Notes: generated by a model not told the origin, from the letters alone. A DNA stretch of 64,000 bases from Flagellimonas sediminis (GCF_010500845.1 NZ_JAAAMI010000005.1:282113-346112); one strand, 5' to 3'; positions 28,709-38,911 are shown, numbered from the stretch's first letter. Numbers and translations: made by a program.

Positions 28709-29438
28709 TGCACGCATCCCAAAGAGGATCTTTTGGAGGCGGTGCCACAAATTTGACGGTTTCCTTGGTAACGGGATGTTCCAGTTCCAAGCCTCTGGCA
28801 TGCAGATGGATCCCGCCGTCTTGGTTGCTGCGGTCCGCTCCATATTTCAGATCACCCTTGATCCAACATCCCATGGCGGCCAATTGAGCCCTAATCTGAT
28901 GGTGTCTTCCCGTTTTCAGGTCGATCTCCAACAAAAAGTAACTATCCAGTTTTTTGATCAACCTGTAATCGAGGATGGCCTTTTTACTGTTGGGCACTTC
29001 CTTGGTATGGGCATAGGATTTATTCTGTTTGGGATTGCGCACCATCCAATGGGTGAGCGTGTCACTCTCCTTTTCAGGAGGATTTTTCACCACGGCCCAA
29101 TACGTTTTTTTGGTTTTTCCTTCGGAAAACAACCTGTTCAGCCTGGGTAGTGCTTTGGAGGTCTTGGCAAAAACCACAAGTCCAGAGGTGGGTCGGTCCA
29201 ACCGATGGACCACACCCAAGTACACATTGCCGGGCTTGTTGTATTTTTCCTTGAGGTAGTCCTTGACCACATCGCTCAAAGGTGCATCCCCAGTTTTGTC
29301 CCCTTGTACAATATCCCCAACGTGCTTGTTGATCACAATAACATGGTTGTCCTCAAAAAGTACCTTAAGGTTGGATTTGTCAGACCTTTGGATCTTTGGA
29401 TTGTTGGATTGTTGTGTTTCGGGATTGTTAGATTTCAC
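28698..29438 (-). CDS. RluA-family pseudouridine synthase
   Basis: The catalytic region is that of RluA/RluD-type enzymes: HRLDRPTSGLVVFAK with the catalytic Asp near residue 80, KTGRHHQIRAQL near 178 and HARGLELEHPVT. The start is a GTG at 29438 overlapping the preceding stop as GTGA. There is no ATG before the conserved VLFEDN. The first ~22 residues (Asn/Gln/Ser-rich) are encoded by the simple repeat ATCCAACAATCC, so they are probably a recent, dispensable N-terminus. Target uridine unknown. Confidence 0.9.
   Translation of the reverse strand: MKSNNPETQQSNNPKIQRSDKSNLKVLFEDNHVIVINKHVGDIVQGDKTGDAPLSDVVKDYLKEKYNKPGNVYLGVVHRLDRPTSGLVVFAKTSKALPRLNRLFSEGKTKKTYWAVVKNPPEKESDTLTHWMVRNPKQNKSYAHTKEVPNSKKAILDYRLIKKLDSYFLLEIDLKTGRHHQIRAQLAAMGCWIKGDLKYGADRSNQDGGIHLHARGLELEHPVTKETVKFVAPPPKDPLWDACING
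29380..29435. repeat. ATCC/GGATTGTT simple repeat at the start of the RluA gene
   Basis: On the plus strand GGATCTTTGGATTGTTGG, then GGATTGTTGTG, then GGGATTGTTAG: three to four degenerate GGATTGTTG units. A related sequence in inverted orientation (TATCCAATTGTCC) lies at 29850-29862, on the other side of the four-helix-bundle gene. Confidence 0.55.
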
Positions 29439-29785
29439 GTTAGGGTTGATTTGAACTTTGAGGTCATTTTGATGATTCCATTCAGTTTTTTGATGAGTTC
29501 CTGCGCTTTTTCTTTTGTGATAAATCCCAGATCATTTGAAATTAGAAGTTGTGTTTCCAATTCATACATGGAACCTATTGCAATTTCCAAAAATCTTGAG
29601 AAATCTTTGTTCGATTTTCTAGAGCAGCCTTCTGCAATATTTGATGGAACCGAAATAGAAGCCCGTCTTAACTGATTAATGATTCCAAACTTTTCAGTTT
29701 CAAGAAAAGTGGTAGTCACCTCATAGATATCTGAACAAAATTCCCTGCTCAGCTTCCATATGGCCAGCTCTTTAAACCGATGCAT
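29435..29785 (-). CDS. Four-helix bundle protein (S23/IVS family)
   Basis: The 116-residue helical protein shows the family motif RRASISVPSNIAEGCSRKSNKDFSRFL (split by eye at about residues 40-66) and the MYELETQLLI segment. It belongs to the S23 / 23S rRNA intervening-sequence / Avd-like family, basic pentameric four-helix bundles of uncertain role, often near mobile or variable loci. It lies between panB and the RluA gene and overlaps the latter by 4 nt. Confidence 0.9.
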   Translation of the reverse strand: MHRFKELAIWKLSREFCSDIYEVTTTFLETEKFGIINQLRRASISVPSNIAEGCSRKSNKDFSRFLEIAIGSMYELETQLLISNDLGFITKEKAQELIKKLNGIIKMTSKFKSTLT

Positions 29786-29869
29786 ATTTGTTGATTTAAG
29801 GAGGCTGAAATTATTATGTTATCTTTTTACTGATTTTCCAATAATCAAACTATCCAATTGTCCAACAGT

Positions 29870-30688
29870 CTAGTACGATTCTTCCTCGTTTGGAAAGTCC
29901 TTGCTTTTTACATCTTCTACGTACTGGGAAATGGCATTGCTCATTTCGTCATAAAGGTTCAGATAGCGTCTTAAGAACCTGGGATGGAATTCATGGGTCA
30001 TGCCCAACATGTCGTGGACCACCAAAACCTGACCGTCAACTCCACCTCCGGCTCCAATGCCGATGACGGGAATGGAAACACTTTCCGCAACTTTTTGGGC
30101 CAATTTGGCAGGAATTTTTTCAACAACGATGGCGAAGCAACCCAATTCTTCCAACAATTTGGCATCCTCCATCAATTTCTCCGCCTCTTCCTCTTCCTTG
30201 GCCCTAACGGTATAAGTCCCGAATTTATAGATGGATTGCGGGGTTAGTCCCAAATGTCCCATAACCGGGATGCCTGCTTCCAGAATCCTACTGATGGAAA
30301 CCTTGATTTCCGATCCACCTTCCACCTTTACCGCGTGGGCACCACTTTCTTTCATGATCCTAATGGCGGAGCGGAGCGCTTCCTTGGAATCACCTTGATA
30401 GCTGCCAAAAGGAATGTCTACGACCACCAAGGCTCTTTTGGCGGCTCGGACTACGGAAGAAGCATGATAGATCATTTGATCTAGGGTTATGGGCAACGTG
30501 GTCTCATGGCCGGCCATCACATTACTGGCCGAGTCTCCTACCAAAATGGCATCCACATTGGCAGCATCCACGATCTTGGCCATGGAATAGTCGTAGGAGG
30601 TCAACATGGAGATTTTCTCCCCTGTTTGTTTCATTTCCACTAACGACTTAACGGTTATCCTTTTGTATTCTTTTTTCGCAACAGACAT
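29870..30688 (-). CDS. panB: 3-methyl-2-oxobutanoate hydroxymethyltransferase
   Basis: The 272-residue enzyme adds a hydroxymethyl group from methylene-tetrahydrofolate to 2-oxoisovalerate, the first step to pantothenate. Motifs: [18 protein letters not shown] near 50, VKVEGG near 120, GHLGLTPQS and [15 protein letters not shown]. In many flavobacteria panB and the RluA-type gene are adjacent; here an S23-family gene stands between them. Confidence 0.96.
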   Translation of the reverse strand: MSVAKKEYKRITVKSLVEMKQTGEKISMLTSYDYSMAKIVDAANVDAILVGDSASNVMAGHETTLPITLDQMIYHASSVVRAAKRALVVVDIPFGSYQGDSKEALRSAIRIMKESGAHAVKVEGGSEIKVSISRILEAGIPVMGHLGLTPQSIYKFGTYTVRAKEEEEAEKLMEDAKLLEELGCFAIVVEKIPAKLAQKVAESVSIPVIGIGAGGGVDGQVLVVHDMLGMTHEFHPRFLRRYLNLYDEMSNAISQYVEDVKSKDFPNEEESY

Positions 30689-30759
30689 TGTCCTCGTTAT
30701 TTATCAGCTAAATGTAAGCAGATTTGTTTAATTTGGACTTCAATCAAAAAACTAAAGAA

Positions 30760-31239
30760 ATGAAAAACACACTTAGCGCACTAATACTCTTCTTATTAGC
30801 TGTTACTATGAATGCCCAGGGTCCAAATCCGTCAGAGGAAGAAACCAAACAAAAGATCAAAGGCGTCATTGAAACCTTTTTTGAGGGTTTCCATAAACAG
30901 GATTCCACAATTATAAAATCAACAGTTGCCGATGATGTAGTGTTGCAGACAACGGGTAAAGGTCCTAATGGTAAGACTATGTTCAAGAATGAGGAGTTTT
31001 CAGGATTTCTGAAATCCATCCTCAGTATTCCGGATAGTGTGAAATTCGAGGAGAAACTGACTTCCTTTTCCATTCAAGTGGACCGGACCATGGCCAATGC
31101 CTGGGTAGGCTATGAATTTTGGGTTAATGGTCAGTTTAGCCACTGTGGTATCGACTCTTTCCAACTCATAGATTTTGATGGGGAATGGAAAATTGTGTAC
31201 CTGATAGACACTAGGGGGAAAGAAGGTTGTATGGACTAA
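30760..31239 (+). CDS. Exported NTF2-like (SnoaL/DUF4440-type) protein
   Basis: From ATG 30760 (the longer frame adds 12 residues before a normal signal peptide), 159 residues: signal peptide ending MNAQ, then one NTF2-like alpha+beta domain (KGVIETFFEGFHKQD; AWVGYEFWVNGQFSHCGIDSFQLID). Catalytic function in this superfamily cannot be inferred. It converges on sdaA with a 4-nt overlap. Confidence 0.8.
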   Translation: MKNTLSALILFLLAVTMNAQGPNPSEEETKQKIKGVIETFFEGFHKQDSTIIKSTVADDVVLQTTGKGPNGKTMFKNEEFSGFLKSILSIPDSVKFEEKLTSFSIQVDRTMANAWVGYEFWVNGQFSHCGIDSFQLIDFDGEWKIVYLIDTRGKEGCMD

Positions 31240-32660
31240 CAATCACTCAAAAACACCCCTACGGCAAGACCTCCTTCGGAGGTTTCCTTGTATTTGGAAC
31301 TCATATCCTTTGCGGTTTCCCACATGGTGTTCACCACTTTGTCCAATGGCACTTTGGCGTCTTTGGGATTCGTATCCAAGGCTAGCTCCGCAGCATTGAT
31401 AGCCTTTATGGCTCCCATGGCATTGCGTTCAATGCAAGGCACCTGTACCAATCCACCGATAGGGTCACAGGTAAGGCCCAAGTGGTGTTCCATGGCAATT
31501 TCGGCGGCCATGAGCACTTGTTCCGGTGTTCCACCCATGAGTTCCGTCAATCCTGCAGCGGCCATAGCGGATGACACTCCTATTTCTGCTTGGCAACCAC
31601 CCATTGCCGCGGATATGGTGGCCCCTTTCTTGAAAATACTGCCTACTTCACTGGCCACAAGGAGAAATTGTCTCACGTCATCAAAATTGGCGTCGTGGTT
31701 TTCGATGACCATATAGTACATCAGCACGGCTGGGATGACCCCTGCACTTCCATTGGTGGGAGCGGTGACCACCCTGCCCAGTGATGCGTTCACCTCATTT
31801 ACGCTCAGGGCAAAACAGCTCACCCATTTAATGATCTGGCGAAACTTTACCTCGGTATCGCGAATGCTTTCCAGCCATTCATGGGGATTGGAGTAGGGGA
31901 CCGTTCCCTTCAGTTTTTGATGCAGGTCAAAAGCCCTGCGCTTTACGTTGAGCCCTCCAGGCAACGTACCTTGGGTGTGACAGCCCACATACATGCACTC
32001 CAACATGGTGTTCCATATGCTTTGCAGGCCTTGATCAATTTCTTCGGATGACCTCAAGGAAAGTTCATTTTCCATCACAATTTCTGAAATGGATTTCTTT
32101 TCCGTCTCGCAATAGTGAAGTAATTCGTTGCCAGTTTTAATGGGATAGGGAAAGGTTTTGAACGTCTCCTTGTTTTCTTTGGAATGGAGGAGTTCTTCCT
32201 TCACCACGAATCCCCCACCAATGGAATAATATGTCTCTTCGACAATTTTGCCATTGGACAATTGTGCTGTAAAACGGATGCCATTGGCATGAAAGGGCAA
32301 AAACTCCTTTTTAAAAGTAATATCCTGTGAATAATTGAATGGAATTTCCAATTTTCCATCAAAAAGAATCTTGCCTTCTTTTTTAATCCTGTCAATACTT
32401 CCTGAAATACTGTCAATGGGAACTGTTACAGGATCGGCACCCAAAAGTCCCATGGCCACCGCAATGTCCGTAGCGTGTCCTTTACCGGTCAATGACAGGG
32501 AACCATAGAGTGATACCGAAATGGATTGTACCTGTTCAAAGACTCCTTCGTCTTCCAATTCGCTTATCCAGCGCTCTGTGGCACGCCATGGGCCTAAAGT
32601 GTGTGAACTGGAGGGCCCCACGCCAATTTTGAGCATGTCAAAAACACTGATACATTCCAT
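31236..32660 (-). CDS. sdaA: L-serine ammonia-lyase, iron-sulfur type
   Basis: The 474-residue single-chain enzyme deaminates serine to pyruvate. The N-terminal domain starts with [19 protein letters not shown]; the C-terminal catalytic domain includes [22 protein letters not shown] and Fe-S ligand regions ([26 protein letters not shown]). A perfect TATATTTG box lies 19 nt upstream. Confidence 0.96.
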   Translation of the reverse strand: MECISVFDMLKIGVGPSSSHTLGPWRATERWISELEDEGVFEQVQSISVSLYGSLSLTGKGHATDIAVAMGLLGADPVTVPIDSISGSIDRIKKEGKILFDGKLEIPFNYSQDITFKKEFLPFHANGIRFTAQLSNGKIVEETYYSIGGGFVVKEELLHSKENKETFKTFPYPIKTGNELLHYCETEKKSISEIVMENELSLRSSEEIDQGLQSIWNTMLECMYVGCHTQGTLPGGLNVKRRAFDLHQKLKGTVPYSNPHEWLESIRDTEVKFRQIIKWVSCFALSVNEVNASLGRVVTAPTNGSAGVIPAVLMYYMVIENHDANFDDVRQFLLVASEVGSIFKKGATISAAMGGCQAEIGVSSAMAAAGLTELMGGTPEQVLMAAEIAMEHHLGLTCDPIGGLVQVPCIERNAMGAIKAINAAELALDTNPKDAKVPLDKVVNTMWETAKDMSSKYKETSEGGLAVGVFLSDC

Positions 32661-32678
32661 AGGTTCAATTTACACTCC

Positions 32679-32686
32679 CAAATATA
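32679..32686 (-). promoter_or_regulatory. -7 box of sdaA
   Basis: TATATTTG on the minus strand, a perfect TAnnTTTG, 19-26 nt upstream of the ATG. No clear -33 TTG. Confidence 0.5.
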
Positions 32687-32797
32687 ACATGTTGTACCTA
32701 ATAAAATTGAGAATTTCGAATTGGGGAAGGCGCAATTTTGATTTTTGATCAAACGGATTCATGTTTTGAGGGCATTACAAAAAATATCCTCAATTAG

Positions 32798-32839
32798 CTG
32801 ACACCTTGTCAGATTATTGTCCGTGGCACGATCATTGAC
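32798..32839 (+). promoter_or_regulatory. dnaK regulatory region: CTGAC-N5-GTCAG and sigma-54-like element
   Basis: A perfect inverted repeat CTGAC-ACCTT-GTCAG (32798-32812) is followed 11 nt later by TGGCACG-ATCA-TTGAC (32824-32839), close to the RpoN consensus with GA instead of GC at -12. No CIRCE element is present. The clpB upstream region has a TGGTAGG-N4-TTGAC counterpart. Confidence 0.5.
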
Positions 32840-32889
32840 ATTTCATGTCCGAAGACAATAGAATTTTAAACAGATATAACTTAGATACA

Positions 32890-34806
32890 ATGAGCAAAAT
32901 TATAGGTATAGACTTGGGTACGACCAACTCCTGTGTCTCTGTAATGGAGGGTAACGAACCAGTGGTGATTCCAAATGCCGAAGGTAAACGTACGACCCCA
33001 TCCATGATTGCCTTTGTTGAAGGCGGGGAGATCAAAGTGGGAGATCCAGCTAAAAGACAAGCGGTAACCAATCCACACAAAACGATTTATTCCATTAAAC
33101 GATTCATGGGGAACAAATACTCAGAATCACAAAAGGAAGCGGAAAGGGTTCCGTACAAAGTGGTAAAAGGCGATAACGATACCCCAAGGGTGGATATCGA
33201 TGGTCGTTTGTATACCCCACAAGAACTTTCGGCCATGATCCTTCAAAAAATGAAGAAGACTGCCGAGGACTACTTGGGACAAGACGTAACCAGGGCGGTA
33301 ATCACCGTTCCTGCTTACTTTAACGATTCCCAAAGACAGGCCACCAAGGAGGCCGGTGAAATCGCCGGACTTACCGTAGAGCGAATCATCAATGAGCCAA
33401 CCGCAGCCTCTTTGGCCTATGGTCTGGACAAAAAGGACAAAGACCAAAAGATTGTGGTATTCGACTTTGGTGGTGGTACGCACGACGTATCCATTCTAGA
33501 GTTGGGTGACGGTGTATTCGAGGTTTTGGCGACAGATGGTGATACCCATTTAGGAGGTGACGACGTGGACCAGAAAATCATCGATTGGCTGGCCGAAGAG
33601 TTTAAGAAAGACGAGGACATGGACCTTAGAAAAGATGCCATGGCCCTTCAACGTTTGAGAGAAGCCGCTGAAAAAGCGAAAATCGAGTTATCATCATCTG
33701 CACAGACAGAGATCAACTTGCCTTATGTTACGGCTACGGCTTCTGGCCCCAAACACTTGGTGAGAACATTGACCAGGGCCAAGTTTGAGCAATTGATCGA
33801 GGATTTGGTAAAACGGACTATCGCCCCTTGTGAAACGGCTTTGAAATCCGCAGGACTTTCAAAAAGCGATATTGATGAGATCATCTTGGTAGGTGGTTCT
33901 ACCCGTATCCCTGCGGTACAGGAAGCCGTTGAGAAATTCTTCGGTAAAAAACCTTCCAAAGGGGTGAACCCTGATGAGGTGGTGGCCATTGGTGCCGCAA
34001 TTCAAGGTGGTGTTTTGACCGGGGATGTGAAGGATGTGTTGTTGTTGGATGTTACCCCACTTTCCTTGGGTATTGAGACCATGGGTGGTGTAATGACCAA
34101 ATTGATCGAGTCCAACACGACCATCCCGACCAAGAAGTCACAAGTGTTCTCCACTGCAGCGGATAATCAACCTTCGGTAGAAATCCATGTACTGCAAGGG
34201 GAAAGGCCCATGGCAGGGGATAACAAGACCATTGGTAGGTTCCACTTGGATGGTATTCCACCAGCACCAAGGGGCACTCCTCAAATTGAGGTAACTTTTG
34301 ATATCGATGCCAATGGTATCATCAAGGTTTCTGCTACGGACAAAGCCACCAATAAGACCCAGGATATCCGAATCGAAGCTTCATCAGGTTTGACCGAGGA
34401 AGAAATCAAAAAGATGAAAGCCGAAGCCGAAGCCAATGCCGAAGCGGATAAAAAAGCGAAGGAGACTGCCGATAAGTTGAACGAGGCGGATGGAATGATC
34501 TTCCAGACCGAAAAGCAGTTGAAGGAGTTTGGTGATAAATTGTCAGCCGACAAGAAAAAGCCAATTGAAGATGCTTTGGAAGAATTGAAGAAGGCTTATG
34601 AAGGTAAGGACCTTGCAGTGATCGAGCCGGCTTTGAACAAAATCAACGAAGCTTGGAAAGTAGCTTCCGAGGAAATGTACAAGGCACAGGCCGATGCTGC
34701 CCAGGCCAACGGTGCAGATACTTCTGCGGGTGCGGAAAGCGCAGCAGGTGGATCGACTGCCGAAGGTGACAATGTGGAAGATGTGGATTTCGAAGAAGTG
34801 AAATAA
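32890..34806 (+). CDS. dnaK: Chaperone DnaK (Hsp70)
   Basis: From ATG 32890 ([16 protein letters not shown]; the frame extends 15 codons upstream), 638 residues. It has the ATPase domain with [20 protein letters not shown] and [11 protein letters not shown], the linker [15 protein letters not shown], a substrate-binding beta-sandwich and a helical lid, ending in the typical [11 protein letters not shown] tail. It folds and holds proteins and hands aggregates to ClpB. It appears monocistronic, with a strong terminator. Confidence 0.98.
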   Translation: MSKIIGIDLGTTNSCVSVMEGNEPVVIPNAEGKRTTPSMIAFVEGGEIKVGDPAKRQAVTNPHKTIYSIKRFMGNKYSESQKEAERVPYKVVKGDNDTPRVDIDGRLYTPQELSAMILQKMKKTAEDYLGQDVTRAVITVPAYFNDSQRQATKEAGEIAGLTVERIINEPTAASLAYGLDKKDKDQKIVVFDFGGGTHDVSILELGDGVFEVLATDGDTHLGGDDVDQKIIDWLAEEFKKDEDMDLRKDAMALQRLREAAEKAKIELSSSAQTEINLPYVTATASGPKHLVRTLTRAKFEQLIEDLVKRTIAPCETALKSAGLSKSDIDEIILVGGSTRIPAVQEAVEKFFGKKPSKGVNPDEVVAIGAAIQGGVLTGDVKDVLLLDVTPLSLGIETMGGVMTKLIESNTTIPTKKSQVFSTAADNQPSVEIHVLQGERPMAGDNKTIGRFHLDGIPPAPRGTPQIEVTFDIDANGIIKVSATDKATNKTQDIRIEASSGLTEEEIKKMKAEAEANAEADKKAKETADKLNEADGMIFQTEKQLKEFGDKLSADKKKPIEDALEELKKAYEGKDLAVIEPALNKINEAWKVASEEMYKAQADAAQANGADTSAGAESAAGGSTAEGDNVEDVDFEEVK

Positions 34807-34830
34807 TCCATATTTAGTATAATCAACAAC

Positions 34831-34860
34831 AAAAAACCCTGACTCAAGTCAGGGTTTTTT
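34831..34860. terminator. Terminator of dnaK
   Basis: A 14-bp perfect stem (AAAAAACCCTGACT / AGTCAGGGTTTTTT) around a 2-nt centre. Symmetrical A and T runs make it work in both directions, serving also the convergent regulator gene at 34880. Confidence 0.88.
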
Positions 34861-34879
34861 CATTGGAGTTAATTAGTCA

Positions 34880-35524
34880 TCAAGCCGCATTCAATTGTCT
34901 GATTTCCATTTCCTTTAATTTTTTCAAGGCTTCGGATTTAGAGTTCACGTTCAGTTTTACATAAATGTTCTGAATGTGGAAATTCACCGCACTGGCCGAC
35001 ACGCAGAGTTTATCTGCAATCATTTTGTAGGTAAAGCCTTGGGTGAACAGTTCAATGATCTCATTTTCCTTTCGTGAAAAAGTGTCGTAACCCTTCGTTT
35101 GGAACGAACTGATGATCTTTTTGGCTACATCCAGTTCCAAGGCCACACCATGTTGACCCAAAGCATCCAGGGCATTGAACAACCTTTCCTTGGTCAATGG
35201 TTTTATCAGGAATCCGTTGGCTCCCTTCCTGAAAGCTTCCTTGATAAGCTTGAAATCGTTCTTTTGGCTCATCATCAGTACTTTAAGGTCTTCATTCTTC
35301 TTGTAAAAATAGTCAAGACCATCAATCCCTGAAATGCCGTTCAACTGGGCCTCGCAAAGGATAATGTCGGGAGTGGTACGTCCAAAATTGGACAACAGTT
35401 CATGCACGGATTTGTAAACACCGTGCAGTTCGTAGGTTACTTCATCATTAAAATAAAGTCTGTAAATGGGATCGAGCGCCTCATCATTGTCGATGATGGC
35501 AATTTTTAATGTGTTAGTTTTCAT
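34880..35524 (-). CDS. Orphan LuxR-type regulator with Glu at the phosphorylation site
   Basis: From ATG 35524 (MKTNTLKIAIID; the frame extends 22 codons upstream), 214 residues: receiver domain (1-125) and C-terminal LuxR HTH (FSRKENEIIELFTQGFTYKMIADKL). The acidic patch (D12, D14) and the lysine in FLIKPLTK are present, but the phosphoacceptor position reads Glu58 (IILCEAQLNG), a natural phospho-mimic. No histidine kinase is adjacent. It could be constitutively active or controlled by expression. Confidence 0.85.
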   Translation of the reverse strand: MKTNTLKIAIIDNDEALDPIYRLYFNDEVTYELHGVYKSVHELLSNFGRTTPDIILCEAQLNGISGIDGLDYFYKKNEDLKVLMMSQKNDFKLIKEAFRKGANGFLIKPLTKERLFNALDALGQHGVALELDVAKKIISSFQTKGYDTFSRKENEIIELFTQGFTYKMIADKLCVSASAVNFHIQNIYVKLNVNSKSEALKKLKEMEIRQLNAA

Positions 35525-36000
35525 GATAAGAAAGATTTGGGGGATGAATTCTTTTACATTATTGCAATAGTAAAGGTTAGCATTGGGCAAAACAGGCCCA
35601 TTCCACGGCTATGGAAGGTTAAGTTCAGATAAAACCAAAGGAATGCAAAGTGTTGTTGAACAACAACTTACAATATGGAAATACCAAGGCTTAACCAGGT
35701 AAACCGGGCACGATCCCAGAGGGATCTAATCAAAAATTGGGTTTAGTCGAGGTGTAGGTTTACCTCTTTGGAAGCTATTCCAAATGGGACTTTGGAATGC
35801 CTTTTTTCCGAGTGTTGTAATTTTTTTTCATGACTAATAGATTTGGGATTGTATTATTTCATGAGTCAAATTAGAATTTTTTCTATTTCCATAGAATTTT
35901 TTGTAGTGTTTTTCGTTCAACTGCACTTTTGGAATATCGTTATAATGTGCATTTTGTCCGATAAATAACATATAACTTATTGATAGGTAGGGGTGTAAAT
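35525..36000. other. Intergenic region, no gene seen
   Basis: 476 bp, AT-rich. It contains two copies of TAGAATTTTTT in 24 bp near 35871-35900 and a few long T/A runs, but no convincing ORF, RNA or clear promoter. It should carry the promoter of the Glu-type regulator gene. Confidence 0.4.
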
Positions 36001-36036
36001 AAAAAAAATAGGGTGCCGTCCCATCAGCACCCTATT
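36001..36036 (-). terminator. Strong terminator far downstream of the PD40 gene
   Basis: On the minus strand AATAGGGTGC pairs perfectly with GCACCCTATT (10 bp, 10-nt loop) and is followed by eight T residues. The nearest upstream minus-strand gene stops at 36210, leaving about 174 nt of apparent 3' untranslated sequence (36037-36209). Confidence 0.7.
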
Positions 36037-36209
36037 CTTGGTAAAATCGGTCAGATTGAAATAATACAACCCGCATTCTATGATAGACTTTCAGTTCCCC
36101 CTGTCTTTCTTATCATGGTCATGAGTGTTTCGATACTCGGCTATGTGAAACAGCACCATTTGACACTTCAGGTAGTTGACCGATTCCGTGTAGTCAGTTA
36201 TTTGGTTTT

Positions 36210-37049
36210 CTATTGGTCTTCGTAGGAAGTGGCCACATAGTTAGAACCAGCATTTATTACGGTTTGGAGACCTTTATCGCTTTCCGCAACATCGTTGTAG
36301 TCCGCTTGCTTATTGGAACGTCCGTAGGCAACGGTGTATTGTGATATGGTGTTGTTAAATCCGCGGTTTGATACTACGAATCCCATTTTCTTTTCAGGGC
36401 TCAGTTGTATGGCATACTCATCACTATTGCTGTTTATGTGGCTTCCAAGGTTTACAGAAGGGGTAAGGGTGTTCTGTACCACTTGAGTGGCATATAGGTC
36501 AAGACCACCGAATCCGTCCCTTCCTTCAGATGCGAAGAACAACAGGGTGCCATTATAAATATTGGGATATAGCTCATCCTCTTTGGTGTTTACCTTGGGA
36601 CCCAAGTTTTTGGATACTCCTAAGCTGCCATCAGATTTGATATCGGCAACATAAATATCATATTTTCCATAGCTGCCCTTCATGTTGGAAGCGAAGAACA
36701 ATCTTTTCCCATCTTCGGAAACGGTAGGATGCTTGGCGGAGTAATGTTCAGGACAAACGGCCATTTTGGTAATGTTGGTCCATTCACCGTTCACCAATTC
36801 GGCACGATAAATTTCATGGATCAATTCTTTTTTGGAGAAAACCCCATAAAGTGGTTTTTGATAAGTGGCCTTGCTGAAGTAGGCAGTTTGGCCGTCTTTG
36901 GTTATCGACATGGATGGAACGTATCCTTCTTCTGCGGAAACTCCACCTTCGATGGTATTAAGCATTTCTTTTGCCATTTGGCCAAAAGTGTTTTGGCTTG
37001 CAAAAACTGTAACTGAAACTAGTAGGCTGTAAAAGATTGAACGTGTCAT
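36210..37049 (-). CDS. Exported PD40/WD40-like beta-propeller protein
   Basis: 279 residues with a Sec signal peptide (cleavage near NTFGQ). The rest holds PD40-type repeats (YVPSMSITKDGQTAYFSKA; HPTVSEDGKRLFFASN; LYPNIYNGTLLFFASEG), as in the propeller domain of flavobacterial OmpA-like and PorE-type envelope proteins, but without the OmpA domain, so it is a propeller alone. Role unknown; binding of peptidoglycan partners or surface machinery is possible. Confidence 0.82.
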   Translation of the reverse strand: MTRSIFYSLLVSVTVFASQNTFGQMAKEMLNTIEGGVSAEEGYVPSMSITKDGQTAYFSKATYQKPLYGVFSKKELIHEIYRAELVNGEWTNITKMAVCPEHYSAKHPTVSEDGKRLFFASNMKGSYGKYDIYVADIKSDGSLGVSKNLGPKVNTKEDELYPNIYNGTLLFFASEGRDGFGGLDLYATQVVQNTLTPSVNLGSHINSNSDEYAIQLSPEKKMGFVVSNRGFNNTISQYTVAYGRSNKQADYNDVAESDKGLQTVINAGSNYVATSYEDQ

Positions 37050-37426
37050 GATGCATTGATTTGGGGGTTAATACATGACAAAGATCAAAAAGATTTTAAG
37101 GGAATACTTATGAATTTTTCATAGGTTTTTGATTTTAACGATAAAAAGGTGCAGTTTATCGAATATTTTTTATGGTTTTTTGGGTTTAAAAACACCCAGT
37201 ATACTGGTTAACGGGATTATTGAACGGATAAACGAGCATCCTCGCTCGAATTTCTATGTGGTAGGTATGCGCAGACTACCCTGAAATGGAACGGTGGATA
37301 GGGCAATTTAGTGTACCTTCGCTACCGCAGAATTCGGCATATTGGCAAGTGCTACATACAGCAATAAGTTAATCCGAAGTCTTCATCTTAAAAAGTGTCC
37401 CATACTGGCAAGCTACGAAAGAACGA
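37050..37426. other. Intergenic region between divergent genes, no gene seen
   Basis: 377 bp between the PD40 gene and the antiporter gene. It must contain both promoters; candidate boxes are imperfect (TACCTTCG near 37312 on the plus strand). A TGA-N6-TCA at 37076-37087 has no -7 box at the spacing seen elsewhere. Confidence 0.4.
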
Positions 37427-38911
37427 ATGGATATCACCATAGAAAACATCATCTTGATCGGCTCTGTTTTGTTGCTTATCAGCATTATAGCAGGTAAGAC
37501 CAGCTACCGTTTTGGTGTTCCAACCTTACTATTGTTTTTGGTCATAGGAATGTTGGCCGGTTCTGATGGTATCGGTGGCATTAATTTTGACAACCCTAAG
37601 ATTGCCCAGTTTGTAGGAGTGGTATCCCTCAATTTCATTTTGTTCTCAGGTGGATTGGATACCAGTTGGCAATCTGTGAAGCCCGTATTGAGGGAAGGTG
37701 TAGCTCTTTCTACTTTAGGCGTTTTGCTCACAGCGGTTGGCTTAGGTTATTTTGTTTATTTGATAACCGATTTTGGACTGTATGAAAGTTTGTTGTTAGG
37801 TGCAATCGTATCTTCTACGGATGCGGCTGCGGTATTTTCCATACTCAGAGGCAAGAATTTGGCCCTTAAAAAGAACTTGAGGCCCACATTGGAGTTGGAG
37901 AGTGGGAGTAATGACCCCATGGCTTATGTACTGACCATCGCTTTTTTGTCCTTGGTACAACATCCGGAAAAGGGAATATGGTCTGTACTTCCTTTGTTTT
38001 TGCTGCAAATGGTCATTGGTGGTATTTCCGGTTTCCTATTTGGAAAATTGAGCAAGATCGTCATCAATAGGATAAAATTGGACTTTGAGGGACTATATCC
38101 TGTTCTTACCATTACCCTGATGTTCATGACCTTTTCCGCAACGGATAGAATAGGGGGGAACGGATTCCTGGCCATCTACATCTGTTCGGTTTATCTTGGG
38201 AACCAAAACCTGATCCATAAAAAGACCATCATGCGGATGTTCGATGGTTTGGCGTGGCTCATGCAAATCGTTTTGTTCCTCACCTTGGGTCTTTTGGTGT
38301 TTCCTTCCCAAATTGTCCCATTTATAGGAATTGGGCTGTTGATTTCATTGTTTTTGATTTTTGTGGCCAGACCTATTGCGGTATTCCTTTCGTTGTTGCC
38401 GTTCAGGATGAAACTCCGAAGACGATTCTACATTTCATGGGTTGGATTGAGGGGAGCCGTGCCTATAGTGTTTGCGACCTATCCGCTTTTGGCGGGGATT
38501 GATAAGGCCGATGCCATTTTCAACATTGTATTCTTTGTGTCGCTTACTTCGGTGCTCATCCAAGGGAGTACATTGCCCATTGTGGCTAAATGGCTGCGAG
38601 TTGGGTTACCGGAAAAGGCAAAGCCCTTATCCCCAACGGATGAACTGCTTACCGAACATCCAAAGGCCCTGATGAGGGAAATCAGAATTATGGAGAATAC
38701 CCCTTCCGTTGGGCTTAAAATAGTAAACCTTGACTTTCCAAAGAATGCCATTATTGCCATGATCGAACGTGAAGGCAATTATTTGACCCCCAATGGTTCC
38801 ACGGTAATAGAGGCCAATGATAAGTTGGTGGTCCTTACAGATAAACCTGAGGTTCTTGACAAGGTGTACACCTCACTTTCCTTGTCGAAGGAAGACCTGC
38901 CGATGGATTAA
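37427..38911 (+). CDS. K+/H+ antiporter, CPA1/NhaP2 (CvrA) type
   Basis: 494 residues: a 12-13-helix Na+/H+ exchanger domain (about 1-385), with SSTDAAAVFSILRG near 128 and ELESGSNDPMAYVLT near 158 containing the ion-binding acidic residues, followed by a cytoplasmic TrkA-C-like regulatory domain (about 415-485; AIIAMIEREGNYLTPNGST). It extrudes K+ (or Na+) in exchange for protons in the inner membrane. Two small genes follow on the same strand. Confidence 0.93.
   Translation: MDITIENIILIGSVLLLISIIAGKTSYRFGVPTLLLFLVIGMLAGSDGIGGINFDNPKIAQFVGVVSLNFILFSGGLDTSWQSVKPVLREGVALSTLGVLLTAVGLGYFVYLITDFGLYESLLLGAIVSSTDAAAVFSILRGKNLALKKNLRPTLELESGSNDPMAYVLTIAFLSLVQHPEKGIWSVLPLFLLQMVIGGISGFLFGKLSKIVINRIKLDFEGLYPVLTITLMFMTFSATDRIGGNGFLAIYICSVYLGNQNLIHKKTIMRMFDGLAWLMQIVLFLTLGLLVFPSQIVPFIGIGLLISLFLIFVARPIAVFLSLLPFRMKLRRRFYISWVGLRGAVPIVFATYPLLAGIDKADAIFNIVFFVSLTSVLIQGSTLPIVAKWLRVGLPEKAKPLSPTDELLTEHPKALMREIRIMENTPSVGLKIVNLDFPKNAIIAMIEREGNYLTPNGSTVIEANDKLVVLTDKPEVLDKVYTSLSLSKEDLPMD

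Noticed and set aside
35980..36225. 81-codon plus-strand ORF
   Set aside because: It spans a terminator hairpin, has no promoter, and its sequence shows no domain or signal peptide.
37076..37087. TGA-N6-TCA upstream of the PD40 gene
   Set aside because: No -7 box at 29.5 bp on either strand; the expected position falls on the PD40 start codon. Probably chance or part of the promoter itself.
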